Shown piece after piece: positions 17,134 through 25,353 of a DNA stretch of 42,937 nucleotides. The notes below the pieces were generated by a model, which was not told the DNA's origin, searched no databases, and was given only the letters and a program-made list of their open reading frames with translations. Positions within the stretch are counted from its first letter, which is position 1; the number at the start of each line of letters is the position of its first letter. Position numbers and translations under genes: made by a program. The stretch covers positions 1-42,937 of the forward strand of contig NZ_VIGC02000042.1 in assembly GCF_006569185.2 (NCBI RefSeq), written 5' to 3'. Origin of the DNA: Litorilinea aerophila. GTDB taxonomy: Bacteria > Chloroflexota > Anaerolineae > Caldilineales > Caldilineaceae.

Positions 17134-17697
17134 CTATGAGGTGACCGGGTTGACCCGATCGATGGTGGGCGCCTGGCGAACCCGGAAGCCCAGGATCACC
17201 AGGAGCACGCCGAAGACGATGGCGTAGCCGGCAATCAGCCAGACCACCGCCAGGGCGCCTGGCCCCGGCATCAGTACCAGCAGGATGCCGAAGATGAGGG
17301 AGAGCAGGCCGCCCAGGCCCAACCAGAACTCGCCTTCGATCTCTTCTCGCAGGCGGATGGCCGCAATGATCTCAAAGATGCCGGTGATGATGGCCCACGC
17401 CGCGATCAGGTAGAGCAGGGCCAGCGCGGTGAGGCCCGGCCAGACGAAGGCGGCCACACCGGCCAGGATGCCCACCACCCCCTCCAGGAGCAGCACCCAC
17501 CAGTGGCGGTCCGTGTCGGTGCGGCGGAAGGCCGCGATGAGGGTGAGCACACCGTCCACCAGGGCGTAGGCCCCGAAGAGTAGAACCAGGCTGGCCAGGG
17601 CCAGGTTGGGCCAGATGAAGGCCAGCACCCCAAAGAGAACCGCCGCAAGGCCCCGCAGGACCAATAGCCACCAGTGGCGTTTCAAAGTGCCAAGCAT
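17134..17697 (-). CDS. HdeD family acid-resistance membrane protein
   Basis: A 187-aa protein with six hydrophobic segments in three pairs, each with a WP or glycine-rich turn (FIWPNLALASLVLLFGAYAL and FVWPGLTALALLYLIAAWAI, matching the DUF308 repeat). HdeD-type proteins are tied to acid and high-density stress; biochemistry is unclear. The ATG at 17697 follows AGGAGG with 7-nt spacing. It lies 62 nt downstream of the DUF305 gene and may be co-transcribed with it. Confidence 0.88.
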   Translation of the reverse strand: MLGTLKRHWWLLVLRGLAAVLFGVLAFIWPNLALASLVLLFGAYALVDGVLTLIAAFRRTDTDRHWWVLLLEGVVGILAGVAAFVWPGLTALALLYLIAAWAIITGIFEIIAAIRLREEIEGEFWLGLGGLLSLIFGILLVLMPGPGALAVVWLIAGYAIVFGVLLVILGFRVRQAPTIDRVNPVTS

Positions 17698-17759
17698 ATT
17701 GCAACCTCCTTTTACGTGATCGGCCGATGTGCATCTGGGAGAAGACACCGGCGCCAGGG

Positions 17760-18203
17760 TCAATAGCGGGTCAGGATCTGCTTCATCTGCGCGATCTCTT
17801 CCCGCTGGGCTTCCACGATCTGCTCACACAAGCTGACGATTTCCGGGTCGGTGATGGTGGATTGTTCGCACATCAAGATGGCGCTGGAGTGGTGCGGGAT
17901 CATGGAACGCAAGAACTGCTCATTGCCCACCGGCACCTGCATCCGCGCCAGGGAGAAAATGAGGACAAAGGCCAGGGCCGAGCCTGCCACCAGGGCGTAG
18001 TTCAGCGCCTTGTTGGGATACATGGAACGCATCACCAAAACCATGACCACAACCATGGGCGCGACCATCATCAGCGCCATGTACACCCGATTGATGTTGA
18101 CGTAGAAGTGGTCCAACTGGGCGATAAGCGCGTAGGTCAGGAAGAACATCACCACGCCATTGATGGCCAACGCCAGGGTCAACTTTTTGTAGCTGTCATT
18201 CAT
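17760..18203 (-). CDS. DUF305-domain membrane protein
   Basis: A 147-aa protein. Four hydrophobic segments occupy about 10-95. The C-terminal domain carries the DUF305 signature MIPHHSSAILMCEQ and ends in a helical tail (EAQREEIAQMKQIL), a ferritin-like fold that has been linked to metals such as copper in other species. The ATG at 18203 has a purine-rich GGGAAGGG upstream; the frame upstream of it is not coding-like. Its position among stress proteins suggests metal or oxidative stress handling, which is inference. Confidence 0.85.
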   Translation of the reverse strand: MNDSYKKLTLALAINGVVMFFLTYALIAQLDHFYVNINRVYMALMMVAPMVVVMVLVMRSMYPNKALNYALVAGSALAFVLIFSLARMQVPVGNEQFLRSMIPHHSSAILMCEQSTITDPEIVSLCEQIVEAQREEIAQMKQILTRY

Positions 18204-18258
18204 CTTTTTCCCTTCCCTTTTCCTGTCATTTGGTGTCATTTCCGCCCTTGGAAGTGGT

Positions 18259-18284
18259 GGCCACAGGACCGGAGCCCTGTGGCC
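18259..18284 (-). terminator. Hairpin downstream of the YdaT-like gene
   Basis: GGCCACAGG (18259-18267) pairs with CCTGTGGCC (18276-18284) around an 8-nt loop, 13 nt past the stop of the small gene and ahead of the DUF305 gene. A T-run is lacking, so termination is moderate inference. Confidence 0.5.
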
Positions 18285-18297
18285 ATGGGGCCCATCC

Positions 18298-18489
18298 TTA
18301 CTTGTCGCTCTTTTCCCCAGCCGGGTGATTTTCGGCCCATTCCCGGGCCTGGGAGATGGCAATGGCGATGGCCCGTCCTTCCTCGTAGCCCTCTTCCAGC
18401 AGGGCATTGGCGATTTCGATGGCCTTGTTGCGCACCCGTTTGGGGAGATTCTTCATAGAGCTGGGATAGTCGTTTTCACTCCAGGGCAT
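18298..18489 (-). CDS. Small conserved YdaT/ChaB-like stress protein
   Basis: A 63-aa soluble protein beginning MPWSENDYPSSMKNLP, with the body IEIANALLEEGYEEGRAIAI, a pattern seen in Bacillus YdaT C-termini and ChaB-like small proteins. The role is unknown; relatives belong to general stress regulons. GGAAGG lies about 6 nt before the ATG. It is flanked on both sides by stress genes. Confidence 0.75.
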   Translation of the reverse strand: MPWSENDYPSSMKNLPKRVRNKAIEIANALLEEGYEEGRAIAIAISQAREWAENHPAGEKSDK

Positions 18490-18570
18490 GATTCACCTTC
18501 CTTTCCTTCGGCTTTCCGCCGTTCCACTTCCCGGCTTCCACCCTTTCCACTCTCCGGCTTCCAAAAAAGC

Positions 18571-18596
18571 GGGCGGACAGGGAACCCTGTCCGCCC
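18571..18596 (-). terminator. Intrinsic terminator of csbD
   Basis: A 12-bp perfect stem (18571-18582 with 18585-18596), 2-nt loop, followed on the minus strand by GCTTTTTTGG. A rho-independent terminator 100 nt past the CsbD stop. Confidence 0.8.
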
Positions 18597-18696
18597 GTGC
18601 GGTTCATGGAGCTGCCGTCAATCCGGCGGCAGAAGACCTGCATGTGACGGGCAGGAAATGCCGCTGGCCAAAAAGACAGCCGTCTCGGGGATGGCC

Positions 18697-18912
18697 CTAC
18701 ACGCCGATCTGGCGCATGAGCGCGTCCAGGTAGTAATCCACCTCGCGCTCGGCCTCTTCCCGCTTCCAGCCGTACTTCTCCTGGAGCTTGCCGACCAGCT
18801 GTTCCCGTTCTCCCTGGATTTGATCCAGTTCGTCGTCGGTCAGCTCACCCCACTTCTCACGGATGTGGCCTTTGATCTGGGTCCACTTCCCCTTCAGAAT
18901 ATCGCTGTTCAT
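18697..18912 (-). CDS. CsbD family stress protein
   Basis: A 71-aa, highly charged soluble protein, MNSDILKGKWTQIKGHIREK, with WGELTDDELDQIQGEREQLV and LQEKYGWKREEAE. This is a complete CsbD domain, a general-stress (SigB in Bacillus) family of unknown biochemistry. AAGGA precedes the ATG at 18912 by 7 nt. The motif G-LTDDQ-LQG-L-EKYG is shared with the next gene, which suggests duplication and divergence. Confidence 0.92.
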   Translation of the reverse strand: MNSDILKGKWTQIKGHIREKWGELTDDELDQIQGEREQLVGKLQEKYGWKREEAEREVDYYLDALMRQIGV

Positions 18913-19031
18913 GGGAGGTTCCTTTCTGTGATCGTATCTTCTGTGATCGTATGTATGGTGATTCGGGCTGGCCCTGAGCGGACCGGGGGATCCGCCCAGG
19001 GGCATCCGGTATTCGCCCGAGCGGGCGTGGG

Positions 19032-19409
19032 TCAGCTCTCCTGGGATTGGCCGTTGCCCTGGAACTGTCGCACGACAAAGAGGGCGGCCACAGCCACGCC
19101 CAGGACCGTCAGGGTCCGGCGAATCCACGTGGCCCGGCGACGGCGCCGTTGGGCCCGGGACGGGTGAATCTCGATCTCGGGCAGGTGGTCCCGTACCGAC
19201 TCTTTGAGGGAGTGGGCGTACTGCTCGAAGAGATCCCGGGCCATCTCACTGGCCTCGGACCGGGTATAGCCGTATTTCTCCTGCAGTTGGCCGATGAAGG
19301 CCTCCACCGTCCCTTGAAGTTGGGCGACCTGGTCGTCCGTGAGGCGGCCCAACTGCTGGCGCAAGACACCCCGCGCCTGTCGAATTTTGGCGTTCATGGT
19401 GCGGTTCAT
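19032..19409 (-). CDS. CsbD-like protein with C-terminal membrane anchor
   Basis: A 125-aa protein. Residues 1-60 are CsbD-like (LGRLTDDQVAQLQGTVEAF, QLQEKYGYTRSEA). A helical linker (60-80), a very basic stretch RAQRRRRRATWIRR, one membrane segment (TLTVLGVAVAALFVV) and a short polar tail follow. The combination suggests a CsbD module tethered to the inner face of the membrane. AGGAG with 7-nt spacing supports the ATG at 19409. An unusual architecture for this family. Confidence 0.75.
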   Translation of the reverse strand: MNRTMNAKIRQARGVLRQQLGRLTDDQVAQLQGTVEAFIGQLQEKYGYTRSEASEMARDLFEQYAHSLKESVRDHLPEIEIHPSRAQRRRRRATWIRRTLTVLGVAVAALFVVRQFQGNGQSQES

Positions 19410-19499
19410 GGCTGAACTCCTTTCCCCTATTTCTCAAGAACGTCCATCCAGTGGCCAGTCTTCGGCCGGACGAACCAAGGTTCAACTTTCTGCCAGAAT

Positions 19500-20015
19500 T
19501 TATGAGCGGGCGATGGAGCGCAGCATCCAGGCCATCTTCTGGTGCTCCTGGAGCAGGGCGGTCAGCAGATCCGCGGCGCCCTCGTCCTCGTATTCCTCGC
19601 TGCAGGTGGTGATGTCCTGGCGCAGGGCTGCAACCACGGCCTCGTGGTCGTCGGCCAGTTCCTGGATGCTGTCGATCTCCAGGAGCTGGACCTCGGTCTT
19701 CTCCTGCAGGGTGGCATGGGCCTGAAAGGCCTTCATGCTGCCGATGACCGGCTGGCCATACATGCGGATGCGCTCGGCCACCTGGTCCCCGGCCTGCTTG
19801 AGGGCGTTGTACTGTTCCTCCAGCAGTTCGTGGATGCTGTAAAAGGCGGGGCCGACAATGTTCCAGTGGTAGTTCAAGGTCTTGACGTACAGGACCTGGA
19901 TGTCGGCCAGCACCCGGCTCAAAATCTGGACCACACCTTTGGCCTGATCCGTCTCCATGCCCATGGCTTTCACCACATCTGTACTCTGCAAGCGCTCTTT
20001 GGTTTTGGTTGCCAT
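19500..20015 (-). CDS. dps: Dps/ferritin-like DNA-protecting protein
   Basis: A 171-aa four-helix ferritin-like protein. The inter-subunit ferroxidase residues are visible in LNYHWNIVGPAFYSIHELLEEQYN (His and Asp/Glu on helices A and B). Such proteins store iron and use peroxide, protecting DNA. The start at 20015 (MATKTKERLQ) is preceded by AAGGAG with 6-nt spacing; an ATG at 20069 lacks this. It is the most upstream gene of the stress run. Confidence 0.93.
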   Translation of the reverse strand: MATKTKERLQSTDVVKAMGMETDQAKGVVQILSRVLADIQVLYVKTLNYHWNIVGPAFYSIHELLEEQYNALKQAGDQVAERIRMYGQPVIGSMKAFQAHATLQEKTEVQLLEIDSIQELADDHEAVVAALRQDITTCSEEYEDEGAADLLTALLQEHQKMAWMLRSIARS

Positions 20016-20395
20016 GCGTAACTCCTTAACTCCTTCCCGAAATCCTTCACGGGTTGCAATTGCGTTCAAAACTCTCTATCCTGTCGACCTCATGGCCGAC
20101 CTGGGCAGGTCGAGACAGCCGTCTACCGTCTACTGACTACCGACTACCGTCCACCAACTGCCTTTCCCTGCTACGCCCCAATCGTACTCCGCCAGACAGC
20201 GCGCGGCCACGGTGGAAGCGCCAGTCCGGGGCGGCGAAAGAGGAAGTCGCCCCCTGGCGCGAGCGACAGGGTCCACGGGCGATGGTCAGCTATGAATGTG
20301 GGGAAACAGGGGTGGCAGGGTGGGGGGGCCTGGGTGAGGGAACGGGATGGGGGGGCAGGGTGCAGGATACCCGCATCCCGTTCACCCTGCCTGGG
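20016..20395. other. Intergenic region with a simple repeat and a hairpin
   Basis: No gene is supported here. 20120-20160 holds a short irregular repeat of GTCTACCG/ACTACCG words. Near the end of the signalling operon, AACGGGATG (20341-20349) pairs with CATCCCGTT (20374-20382), and GCAGGGTG can pair with CACCCTGC (20383-20390), giving alternative stems that may terminate the operon on the minus strand. Confidence 0.5.
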
Positions 20396-21058
20396 TCATT
20401 CCTCCAGTTCGTCCCATTCCCGGAGGGCCCAGGCAATGGCCTCGCCCCGGGTAGAGACGTGGAGTTTCTGGTAGATGTTGGTGAGGTGGTAGCGGACAGT
20501 GCGCTCGGTGATGTACAACGCTTCGGCGATCTGGTCGTTGGACCATCCTTTGGCCAGGCATCGCAGCACTTCTTCTTCCCGCTCGGTCAACTCGATGGGG
20601 TCGTGGCCGCGATTGCTTTCGGTTCGGGCCATGGAGGTGAGCTGGGCGGCGGCCCGCCGGCTGAGCCAGCCTTCCTGGCCCTCGGCCACGCCCCGCACCG
20701 CGTCCACGATGGTGTCCAGGGCTTCGTCCTTGGTCAGGTAGCCATAGGCACCCATGGCCAGCAGGCTGCGGATGTATTCCGAGTCGTCGTAGGCGCTGAG
20801 GGCCAACACCTTGACCGGCAGACCCCGCTCCTGGATCAGGCGCATCACTTCGGGGCCGCTGCGCCCGGGCATCTCCATGTCCAACAGGACCACGTCCGGG
20901 CGCAGGCGTTCGATCAACTCCAGGCCCCGGTCGCCTCGCTCGGCCTCGCCCACGATGCGGATCTCCGGTGCCTGTTCCAGCAACATGCGGATGCCGGAGC
21001 GCACTACCGGGTGATCGTCGATGAGGACCACAGAGATGGTCTTGCCTTCAGCCGTCAT
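20396..21058 (-). CDS. NarL/FixJ-type response regulator
   Basis: A 220-aa DNA-binding response regulator. The receiver domain (about 8-125) has phosphoacceptor Asp in VVLLDMEMPG and the conserved Lys in YLTKDEAL. The LuxR-type helix-turn-helix (about 155-212) contains LTEREEEVLRCLAKGWSNDQ and TERTVRYHLTNIYQKL. The ATG at 21058 has GGGAG 8 nt upstream; a GTG at 21076 would overlap the stop of the preceding kinase gene (GTGA). It is the output of the four-gene signalling operon. Confidence 0.93.
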   Translation of the reverse strand: MTAEGKTISVVLIDDHPVVRSGIRMLLEQAPEIRIVGEAERGDRGLELIERLRPDVVLLDMEMPGRSGPEVMRLIQERGLPVKVLALSAYDDSEYIRSLLAMGAYGYLTKDEALDTIVDAVRGVAEGQEGWLSRRAAAQLTSMARTESNRGHDPIELTEREEEVLRCLAKGWSNDQIAEALYITERTVRYHLTNIYQKLHVSTRGEAIAWALREWDELEE

Positions 21059-21072
21059 GACACTTTCTCCCG

Positions 21073-22233
21073 TCACTGGCTTTCCCGTTTGTTATCGCTT
21101 TCGGATCCGGCTGATCCCGGTGCTGGGGAGAGCGGGGCCACCACCAGCACCGCGGTCCCCTGGCCCGGCGCGGAGCGCACCATCAGCCGACCGCCGATGG
21201 CCTCGGCCCGTTCCACCGAACCCACCAACCCATAGTGGCCATGGCGGGCCAGTTGCAACCAGGAACTGGGCAGCTGGAAGCCCCGGCCGTTGTCTTCGAT
21301 CCGCAGGCGCACCCGATTCTGGCGGAAGGATAGGTCGACCTGAACCTGATCGGCCTCTGCATGTTGGGCCACGTTGCTGAGGGCGTTCTGGAAAATGCGG
21401 TAGAGGGCGATGCGGGTCTCGTGGGCCAGCGGGCGGTTTTCGTTGGCCAGCCGCAAGGTCACCTGGATGTGGGGGTGACGCCGCTGGAAGGATTGAATGT
21501 AGGAGCGGATGGCCTTGTCCAGCCCAAAGGAGGAGAGGGCCGGCGGCCGCAATTCGCCGGTAAGCTGGCGCAGGGAATCGCTCACCTCCTGCAGGGTGTG
21601 GAGGATGCTTTCCAGGTGGTCGCGCTGTTCACCGGTCAGCTGGCTGCGCAGCACACCCAGGTGCATGTGTGCGCCCAGCAGGAGCTGCAGGGGGCCGTCG
21701 TGAAGTTCCCGGGCCAGGGCCGCCCGCTCCTCCTCCCGGCTGTCCAGCAGGCGCCGCTGCAGCTCGGCCAGCTCTTGTTCCACCCGGCGGCGGTGGACGG
21801 CGTAGCGGATGGCCCGCTCCAGGTTCTCGGGCTCCAGGTTGGCCTTGGTGAGGTAATCCACCGCACCCGCGGCCATGGCCGCCAGGTCCACGTCCCGGGC
21901 ACCCTGGCCGGTGAGCATGATGAAGGGTCCCCGGCTGCCATCTTCCCAGGCTGCCTGCAGCAGCTCCAGCCCCGTGTGGTCGCCCAGATAATAGTCAATC
22001 AGGTAGACATCGTGACGATTTTCCCAGATGCATTCCAGCGCAGCGCCATAGTTGTCCACCCATTCCAGCACCGGCCTGGCCCAGCGAAAGTCCCGCAGGT
22101 AGTCCTGGATCAGCACGAAGTCATCTTCGTCGTCCTCCACCAGCAGGATGTGGACCGGTTGATCGGTCTCCAGTTCCCGGCCTGGGGGGATCACCTGGGT
22201 CTGTTCTTTCCCGTCCATCATGGCGTCCATCAT
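21073..22233 (-). CDS. Receiver-histidine kinase fusion (REC-HisKA_3-HATPase)
   Basis: A 386-aa soluble kinase. An N-terminal receiver domain (about 25-145) has D80 in DVYLIDYYLGD and the Lys in DYLTKA. The NarX-type dimerisation domain (HisKA_3) has H178 in ALARELHDGPLQ. The ATPase domain has the NVAQHAEA N-box and DNGRGFQL G-box. The receiver upstream of the kinase suggests that phosphorylation by another kinase tunes its activity. Its likely target is the NarL-type regulator in the next gene, because HisKA_3 kinases pair with that class. The start site is weakly marked; a later ATG is possible. Confidence 0.88.
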   Translation of the reverse strand: MMDAMMDGKEQTQVIPPGRELETDQPVHILLVEDDEDDFVLIQDYLRDFRWARPVLEWVDNYGAALECIWENRHDVYLIDYYLGDHTGLELLQAAWEDGSRGPFIMLTGQGARDVDLAAMAAGAVDYLTKANLEPENLERAIRYAVHRRRVEQELAELQRRLLDSREEERAALARELHDGPLQLLLGAHMHLGVLRSQLTGEQRDHLESILHTLQEVSDSLRQLTGELRPPALSSFGLDKAIRSYIQSFQRRHPHIQVTLRLANENRPLAHETRIALYRIFQNALSNVAQHAEADQVQVDLSFRQNRVRLRIEDNGRGFQLPSSWLQLARHGHYGLVGSVERAEAIGGRLMVRSAPGQGTAVLVVAPLSPAPGSAGSESDNKRESQ

Positions 22234-22283
22234 GCTCTATCTTTCACGCCCTCTCTATCCGCTTCCTCGCGCCCTGACAGCCA

Positions 22284-22781
22284 TCACCGGCAGGGTGTTT
22301 CGCTGGCCGGCGCATCGGAGCCCCGGGCCGCGCCGTTGGGCAGCTCCACAATTTCGAACCAGTAGCGGCTCAGGGTCTGCATCACTTCGATGAGGGCCTC
22401 GAAGGTAACCGGCTTGACGATGAAGGAGTTCACCCCCAGGTCGTAGGTGGAGACGATGTCCTCCTCGGCCTTGGAGGTGGTCAGGACCACCACGGGAATG
22501 CGGCGCAGGCAAGGGTCCTGCTTGATCTCCCGCAGGGCTTCCCGTCCGTCCAGGCGCGGCATGTTCAGGTCCAGCAGGATCAGTCCTGGCCGGGGCACAT
22601 CCTGATCGGCATAGCGGCCCCGGCGGAAGAGGAATTCCAGCAGTTCCTGGCCGTCTTCCACAAAATAGATGTCGTTGATGAGCCGGCTTTCCGCCAGGGC
22701 TTCTCGAGTCAGCAGGCGATCGTCCGGGTCGTCCTCGGCGATCAGCAGGGCAATGGGTTTGGGGGTGTACATGCGGTGCAC
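22284..22781 (-). CDS. Single-domain response regulator (Rcp1-like)
   Basis: A 165-aa stand-alone receiver without output domain. The acidic pocket is EDDPDD (16-21), phosphoacceptor D71 in LILLDLNMPRLDG, Thr in VVLTTSKAE, and Lys in FIVKPV. This length and the NDIYFVEDGQELLEFL insert are typical of Rcp1-type receivers that partner with phytochrome-like or membrane kinases. A GTG start at 22781 has GGAG about 9 nt upstream; the ATG at 22772 is the alternative. The 20-residue tail is low-complexity. It lies 45 nt below the membrane kinase. Confidence 0.9.
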   Translation of the reverse strand: MHRMYTPKPIALLIAEDDPDDRLLTREALAESRLINDIYFVEDGQELLEFLFRRGRYADQDVPRPGLILLDLNMPRLDGREALREIKQDPCLRRIPVVVLTTSKAEEDIVSTYDLGVNSFIVKPVTFEALIEVMQTLSRYWFEIVELPNGAARGSDAPASETPCR

Positions 22782-22826
22782 TGGGTTTCACTCCTTCGGC
22801 TGAAACAAACCCCAAACGGGGCACAG

Positions 22827-24875
22827 CTACCCCTGTGAATCCTCTGGCTTCGGCGCCACATTAGGCAGGGTGATCCAGAAGCAGGCCCCCTGGTTTAGAC
22901 GTCCCTCGGCCCGGATGGTTCCATTGTGCCGTTCCACGATGCGGCGGCAGATGGCCAGCCCCATGCCCGTGCCCTCGAATTGGGCCCGGCCGTGGAGCCG
23001 CTGGAACGGCTGAAAGATCTTCTCGGCATAGGCATTGTCGAAGCCGATGCCGTTGTCTTCCACCAGGATGGTTACCGGCTTTTCCGGTGGGTTGCTCCTG
23101 GCTTCGTTCGGCGGGGATGTGTCTGCGCTGCTGCCCGGGCCATCCTGGACCAGTCGGATCTGGATGTGGGGCGGAATCTCCGGCCGCCGAAATTTGATGC
23201 TGTTGCTGATCAGGTTCTGGAAGAGCTGGCGCATCTGGATGGGGTCCGCCCAGATGGTGGGGAGGGGATCGGCATCGATCCGGGCGCCCGTCTCTTCGAT
23301 GAGGGCTTCCAGGTCGCCCATCACCTCCCGGACGATGGCGTTCAGGTCCACCTGCACGAAGGGGCGCCCCTGGGTGGTCACCCGGGAGAGGGTGAGGAGA
23401 TCGTCGATAAGGGTCTGCATGCGCTGGGCTGCGTCCTGCATTCGCCGCAGATAGTCCTGGGAGCGCTCGTCCAGGCGGCCCTGGTTGACCTGCAGCAGGC
23501 GGTCGCCGAAGGCCCGAATCTTGCGCAGGGGCTCCTGCAGGTCGTGGGAGGCGATGTAGGCGAAGTCCTGGAGCTCCCGGTTGCTGGCCTCCAGGCGGGC
23601 GGCATACCGGCGCAGCTCATCCTCCATCTGCCGGCGCTGGCTGACATCCTCAAAGAGGATGCAGACCTGCTGCTCATCCAGGGGGAAGACCCGGATGTTG
23701 AAATGTCCCCGGATGTTGTCTCGCTCGTAGTAGATGTCGCCCAGATCCCGGGGGGTCTGGCTCTGGAGCACCTCCCGGTAGATGCGGGGGAACTCTGTTT
23801 CCAGAGAGGAAGGGAGAAATTCATCCAGGCGTTTGCCCAGCCAGTCGGCCAGGCGGACGCCCAGGGTCTCCCCTGCGCTGCGGTTGCCCAGGATGGCCCG
23901 AAAGGACCCCAGATCCTCGGGATCCTCCAGGCAGAGGACGAAGACGCCGGTGGGCATGTCGTCCACGATCTGCTGGTAGACCCGGACCTGTTTCTCGGCC
24001 TGGATGCGCTGCTCGATCTCTTCCCGAAGCCGCTCATAGCTCTGGCGCAGGGCCACGTGCTGCCGCCGGAGCTCCTGGACCAGGTATGCCTTGTTGGCGG
24101 CCAGGCCGGCCACAATCAGCCCGTAGGCCCCGATCTTGCCCAGGTGGGTCCAGTTGAACAGGGGGTCGTAGAGGCTGCCGGACCAGGCCATGTAGAACAT
24201 TTCGATGGAGGAGTTGATGACCAGGCTCAGCAGGACCCAGTGAAACAGCGGGCCGATGAAGTCGTTGCGCCGGCGATAGAGCAGGGCGAAGGCCAGGGCG
24301 AAGAGGAAACCTGCCGCCAGCTCCTGGGGACGATGGAGCGGGCTGAGCATGTTGATGGCTGTGGGCAGGGGAAGCCAGAGAAAAAGCACCAGTACCAGGA
24401 CCGCCAGGAATCCCAGGATCAGGATCACGAGGGTCTGGGTGTTGCTGGAGGGCTGGCGCTGCGATTGGCGAGGATCGACGGTTTGGAAGACGTCTTCCTC
24501 TGTCTCCTTTTCCAGGTAGAGAGCGCCCAGGGCCAGGGTCAACCCCAGGTAGATACGGGAGAGCACCCAGCTCCAGGGGACCAGCTTGGCCACCGACTCC
24601 TGGGCCGCCATGGTGAACATGGGCAGGGTGAGCAACACATGGACGCCGTCCAGCAGCGCGGTGCCGAAGAGTCCCACGCCCAGGAAGAGATACTGCCAGG
24701 CTGGCCGGCTGCGGTGGTAGATGAGGGCGATGCTGCCGGCCACAAAGGCCAGGGTCAGGGCTGTAACTTCAAAGACAGTGTGGACATACTCGTTGCTAAA
24801 CCAGGGGACTCGGGCCAGCAGCGGCGCTGCGATCAGGAGTCCCAGGCACCAGTACAGGTAGGTGCGTGGTTTCAT
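22827..24875 (-). CDS. Membrane sensor histidine kinase (MASE3-like, PAS, HisKA, HATPase)
   Basis: A 682-aa kinase. About eight hydrophobic segments (8-265) resemble the MASE3 sensor (YVHTVFEVTALTLAFVAGS, YLFLGVGLFGTALLDGVHVL). A coiled coil (270-300) leads to a PAS-like domain (about 300-410), HisKA with H444 in YIASHDLQEPLRKI, and an ATPase domain with N-box NLISNSIKF and G-boxes VEDNGIGFD and GTGMGLAIC. The kinase class (PAS-HisKA with ASHDLQEPLRK) is that of phytochrome-like kinases, which fits the Rcp1-type receiver next door. The ATG at 24875 lacks a strong ribosome site but overlaps the stop of a small upstream ORF (ATGA), suggesting coupled translation. Confidence 0.88.
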   Translation of the reverse strand: MKPRTYLYWCLGLLIAAPLLARVPWFSNEYVHTVFEVTALTLAFVAGSIALIYHRSRPAWQYLFLGVGLFGTALLDGVHVLLTLPMFTMAAQESVAKLVPWSWVLSRIYLGLTLALGALYLEKETEEDVFQTVDPRQSQRQPSSNTQTLVILILGFLAVLVLVLFLWLPLPTAINMLSPLHRPQELAAGFLFALAFALLYRRRNDFIGPLFHWVLLSLVINSSIEMFYMAWSGSLYDPLFNWTHLGKIGAYGLIVAGLAANKAYLVQELRRQHVALRQSYERLREEIEQRIQAEKQVRVYQQIVDDMPTGVFVLCLEDPEDLGSFRAILGNRSAGETLGVRLADWLGKRLDEFLPSSLETEFPRIYREVLQSQTPRDLGDIYYERDNIRGHFNIRVFPLDEQQVCILFEDVSQRRQMEDELRRYAARLEASNRELQDFAYIASHDLQEPLRKIRAFGDRLLQVNQGRLDERSQDYLRRMQDAAQRMQTLIDDLLTLSRVTTQGRPFVQVDLNAIVREVMGDLEALIEETGARIDADPLPTIWADPIQMRQLFQNLISNSIKFRRPEIPPHIQIRLVQDGPGSSADTSPPNEARSNPPEKPVTILVEDNGIGFDNAYAEKIFQPFQRLHGRAQFEGTGMGLAICRRIVERHNGTIRAEGRLNQGACFWITLPNVAPKPEDSQG

Positions 24876-25039
24876 GCCCGTTCTCTGCTGCCGGGCCGTG
24901 ACCGTGATGGCCAAGGATCCTCGCCCCAACGACGCCTCCAAACGGCTCGTAAATCCCAACAAAAAGGCACCGGCAGTTTCCTCTCGAGGCGGGAGCGTCG
25001 AATTTCTGCCGGGGTATTTACGCCAGACTGTACTGGCAT
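24872..25039 (-). CDS. Possible 55-aa leader peptide coupled to the sensor kinase
   Basis: On the minus strand ATG (25039-25037) follows AGGAGGGGACC, the best ribosome site in this area. The frame, MPVQSGVNTPAEIRRSR onward, ends at TGA (24874-24872), overlapping the kinase ATG as ATGA. The peptide is Arg- and Trp-rich, with no recognisable domain. The site, length and overlap fit a translationally coupled leader; composition alone would not support it. Part of its coding sequence matches a dispersed repeat (also near 27741-27791), so it may be fortuitous. Confidence 0.4.
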   Translation of the reverse strand: MPVQSGVNTPAEIRRSRLERKLPVPFCWDLRAVWRRRWGEDPWPSRSRPGSRERA

Positions 25040-25227
25040 GGTCCCCTCCTGATTTCGTTTCTTTCTCTCTCTGGCCATTGCGCTGTTGATTGGCCAGATG
25101 CTTCAACAACCCGGCGTGCTCTGCGGACGTTCCAGCAGGGCCTCCAGGAGCGTGTCCATGCCTTTTCACCTCTGCCGAACAGACATGGAACACCCTCAAC
25201 CGACGAGCCCCATGCCCATCTGACGGC

Positions 25228-25236
25228 AGTATACCA
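25228..25236 (-). promoter_or_regulatory. Extended -10 promoter candidate of the signalling operon
   Basis: The minus strand reads TGGTATACT, an extended -10 (TG-N-TATACT), at 25236-25228 in an AT-rich segment. No good -35 is seen. It would give a leader of about 180 nt to the small ORF and 345 nt to the kinase. Confidence 0.45.
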
Positions 25237-25353
25237 CAGCTTTTATATTTTGCTCCTATTGAGAATAAACCCTGGAAGTTTTCTGGGTTTTTGGTAGACA
25301 ATCTCCTTAATCTGCTCCATAAATGGCTCTGCTGCAAAAGGGTCAAATGAGGG

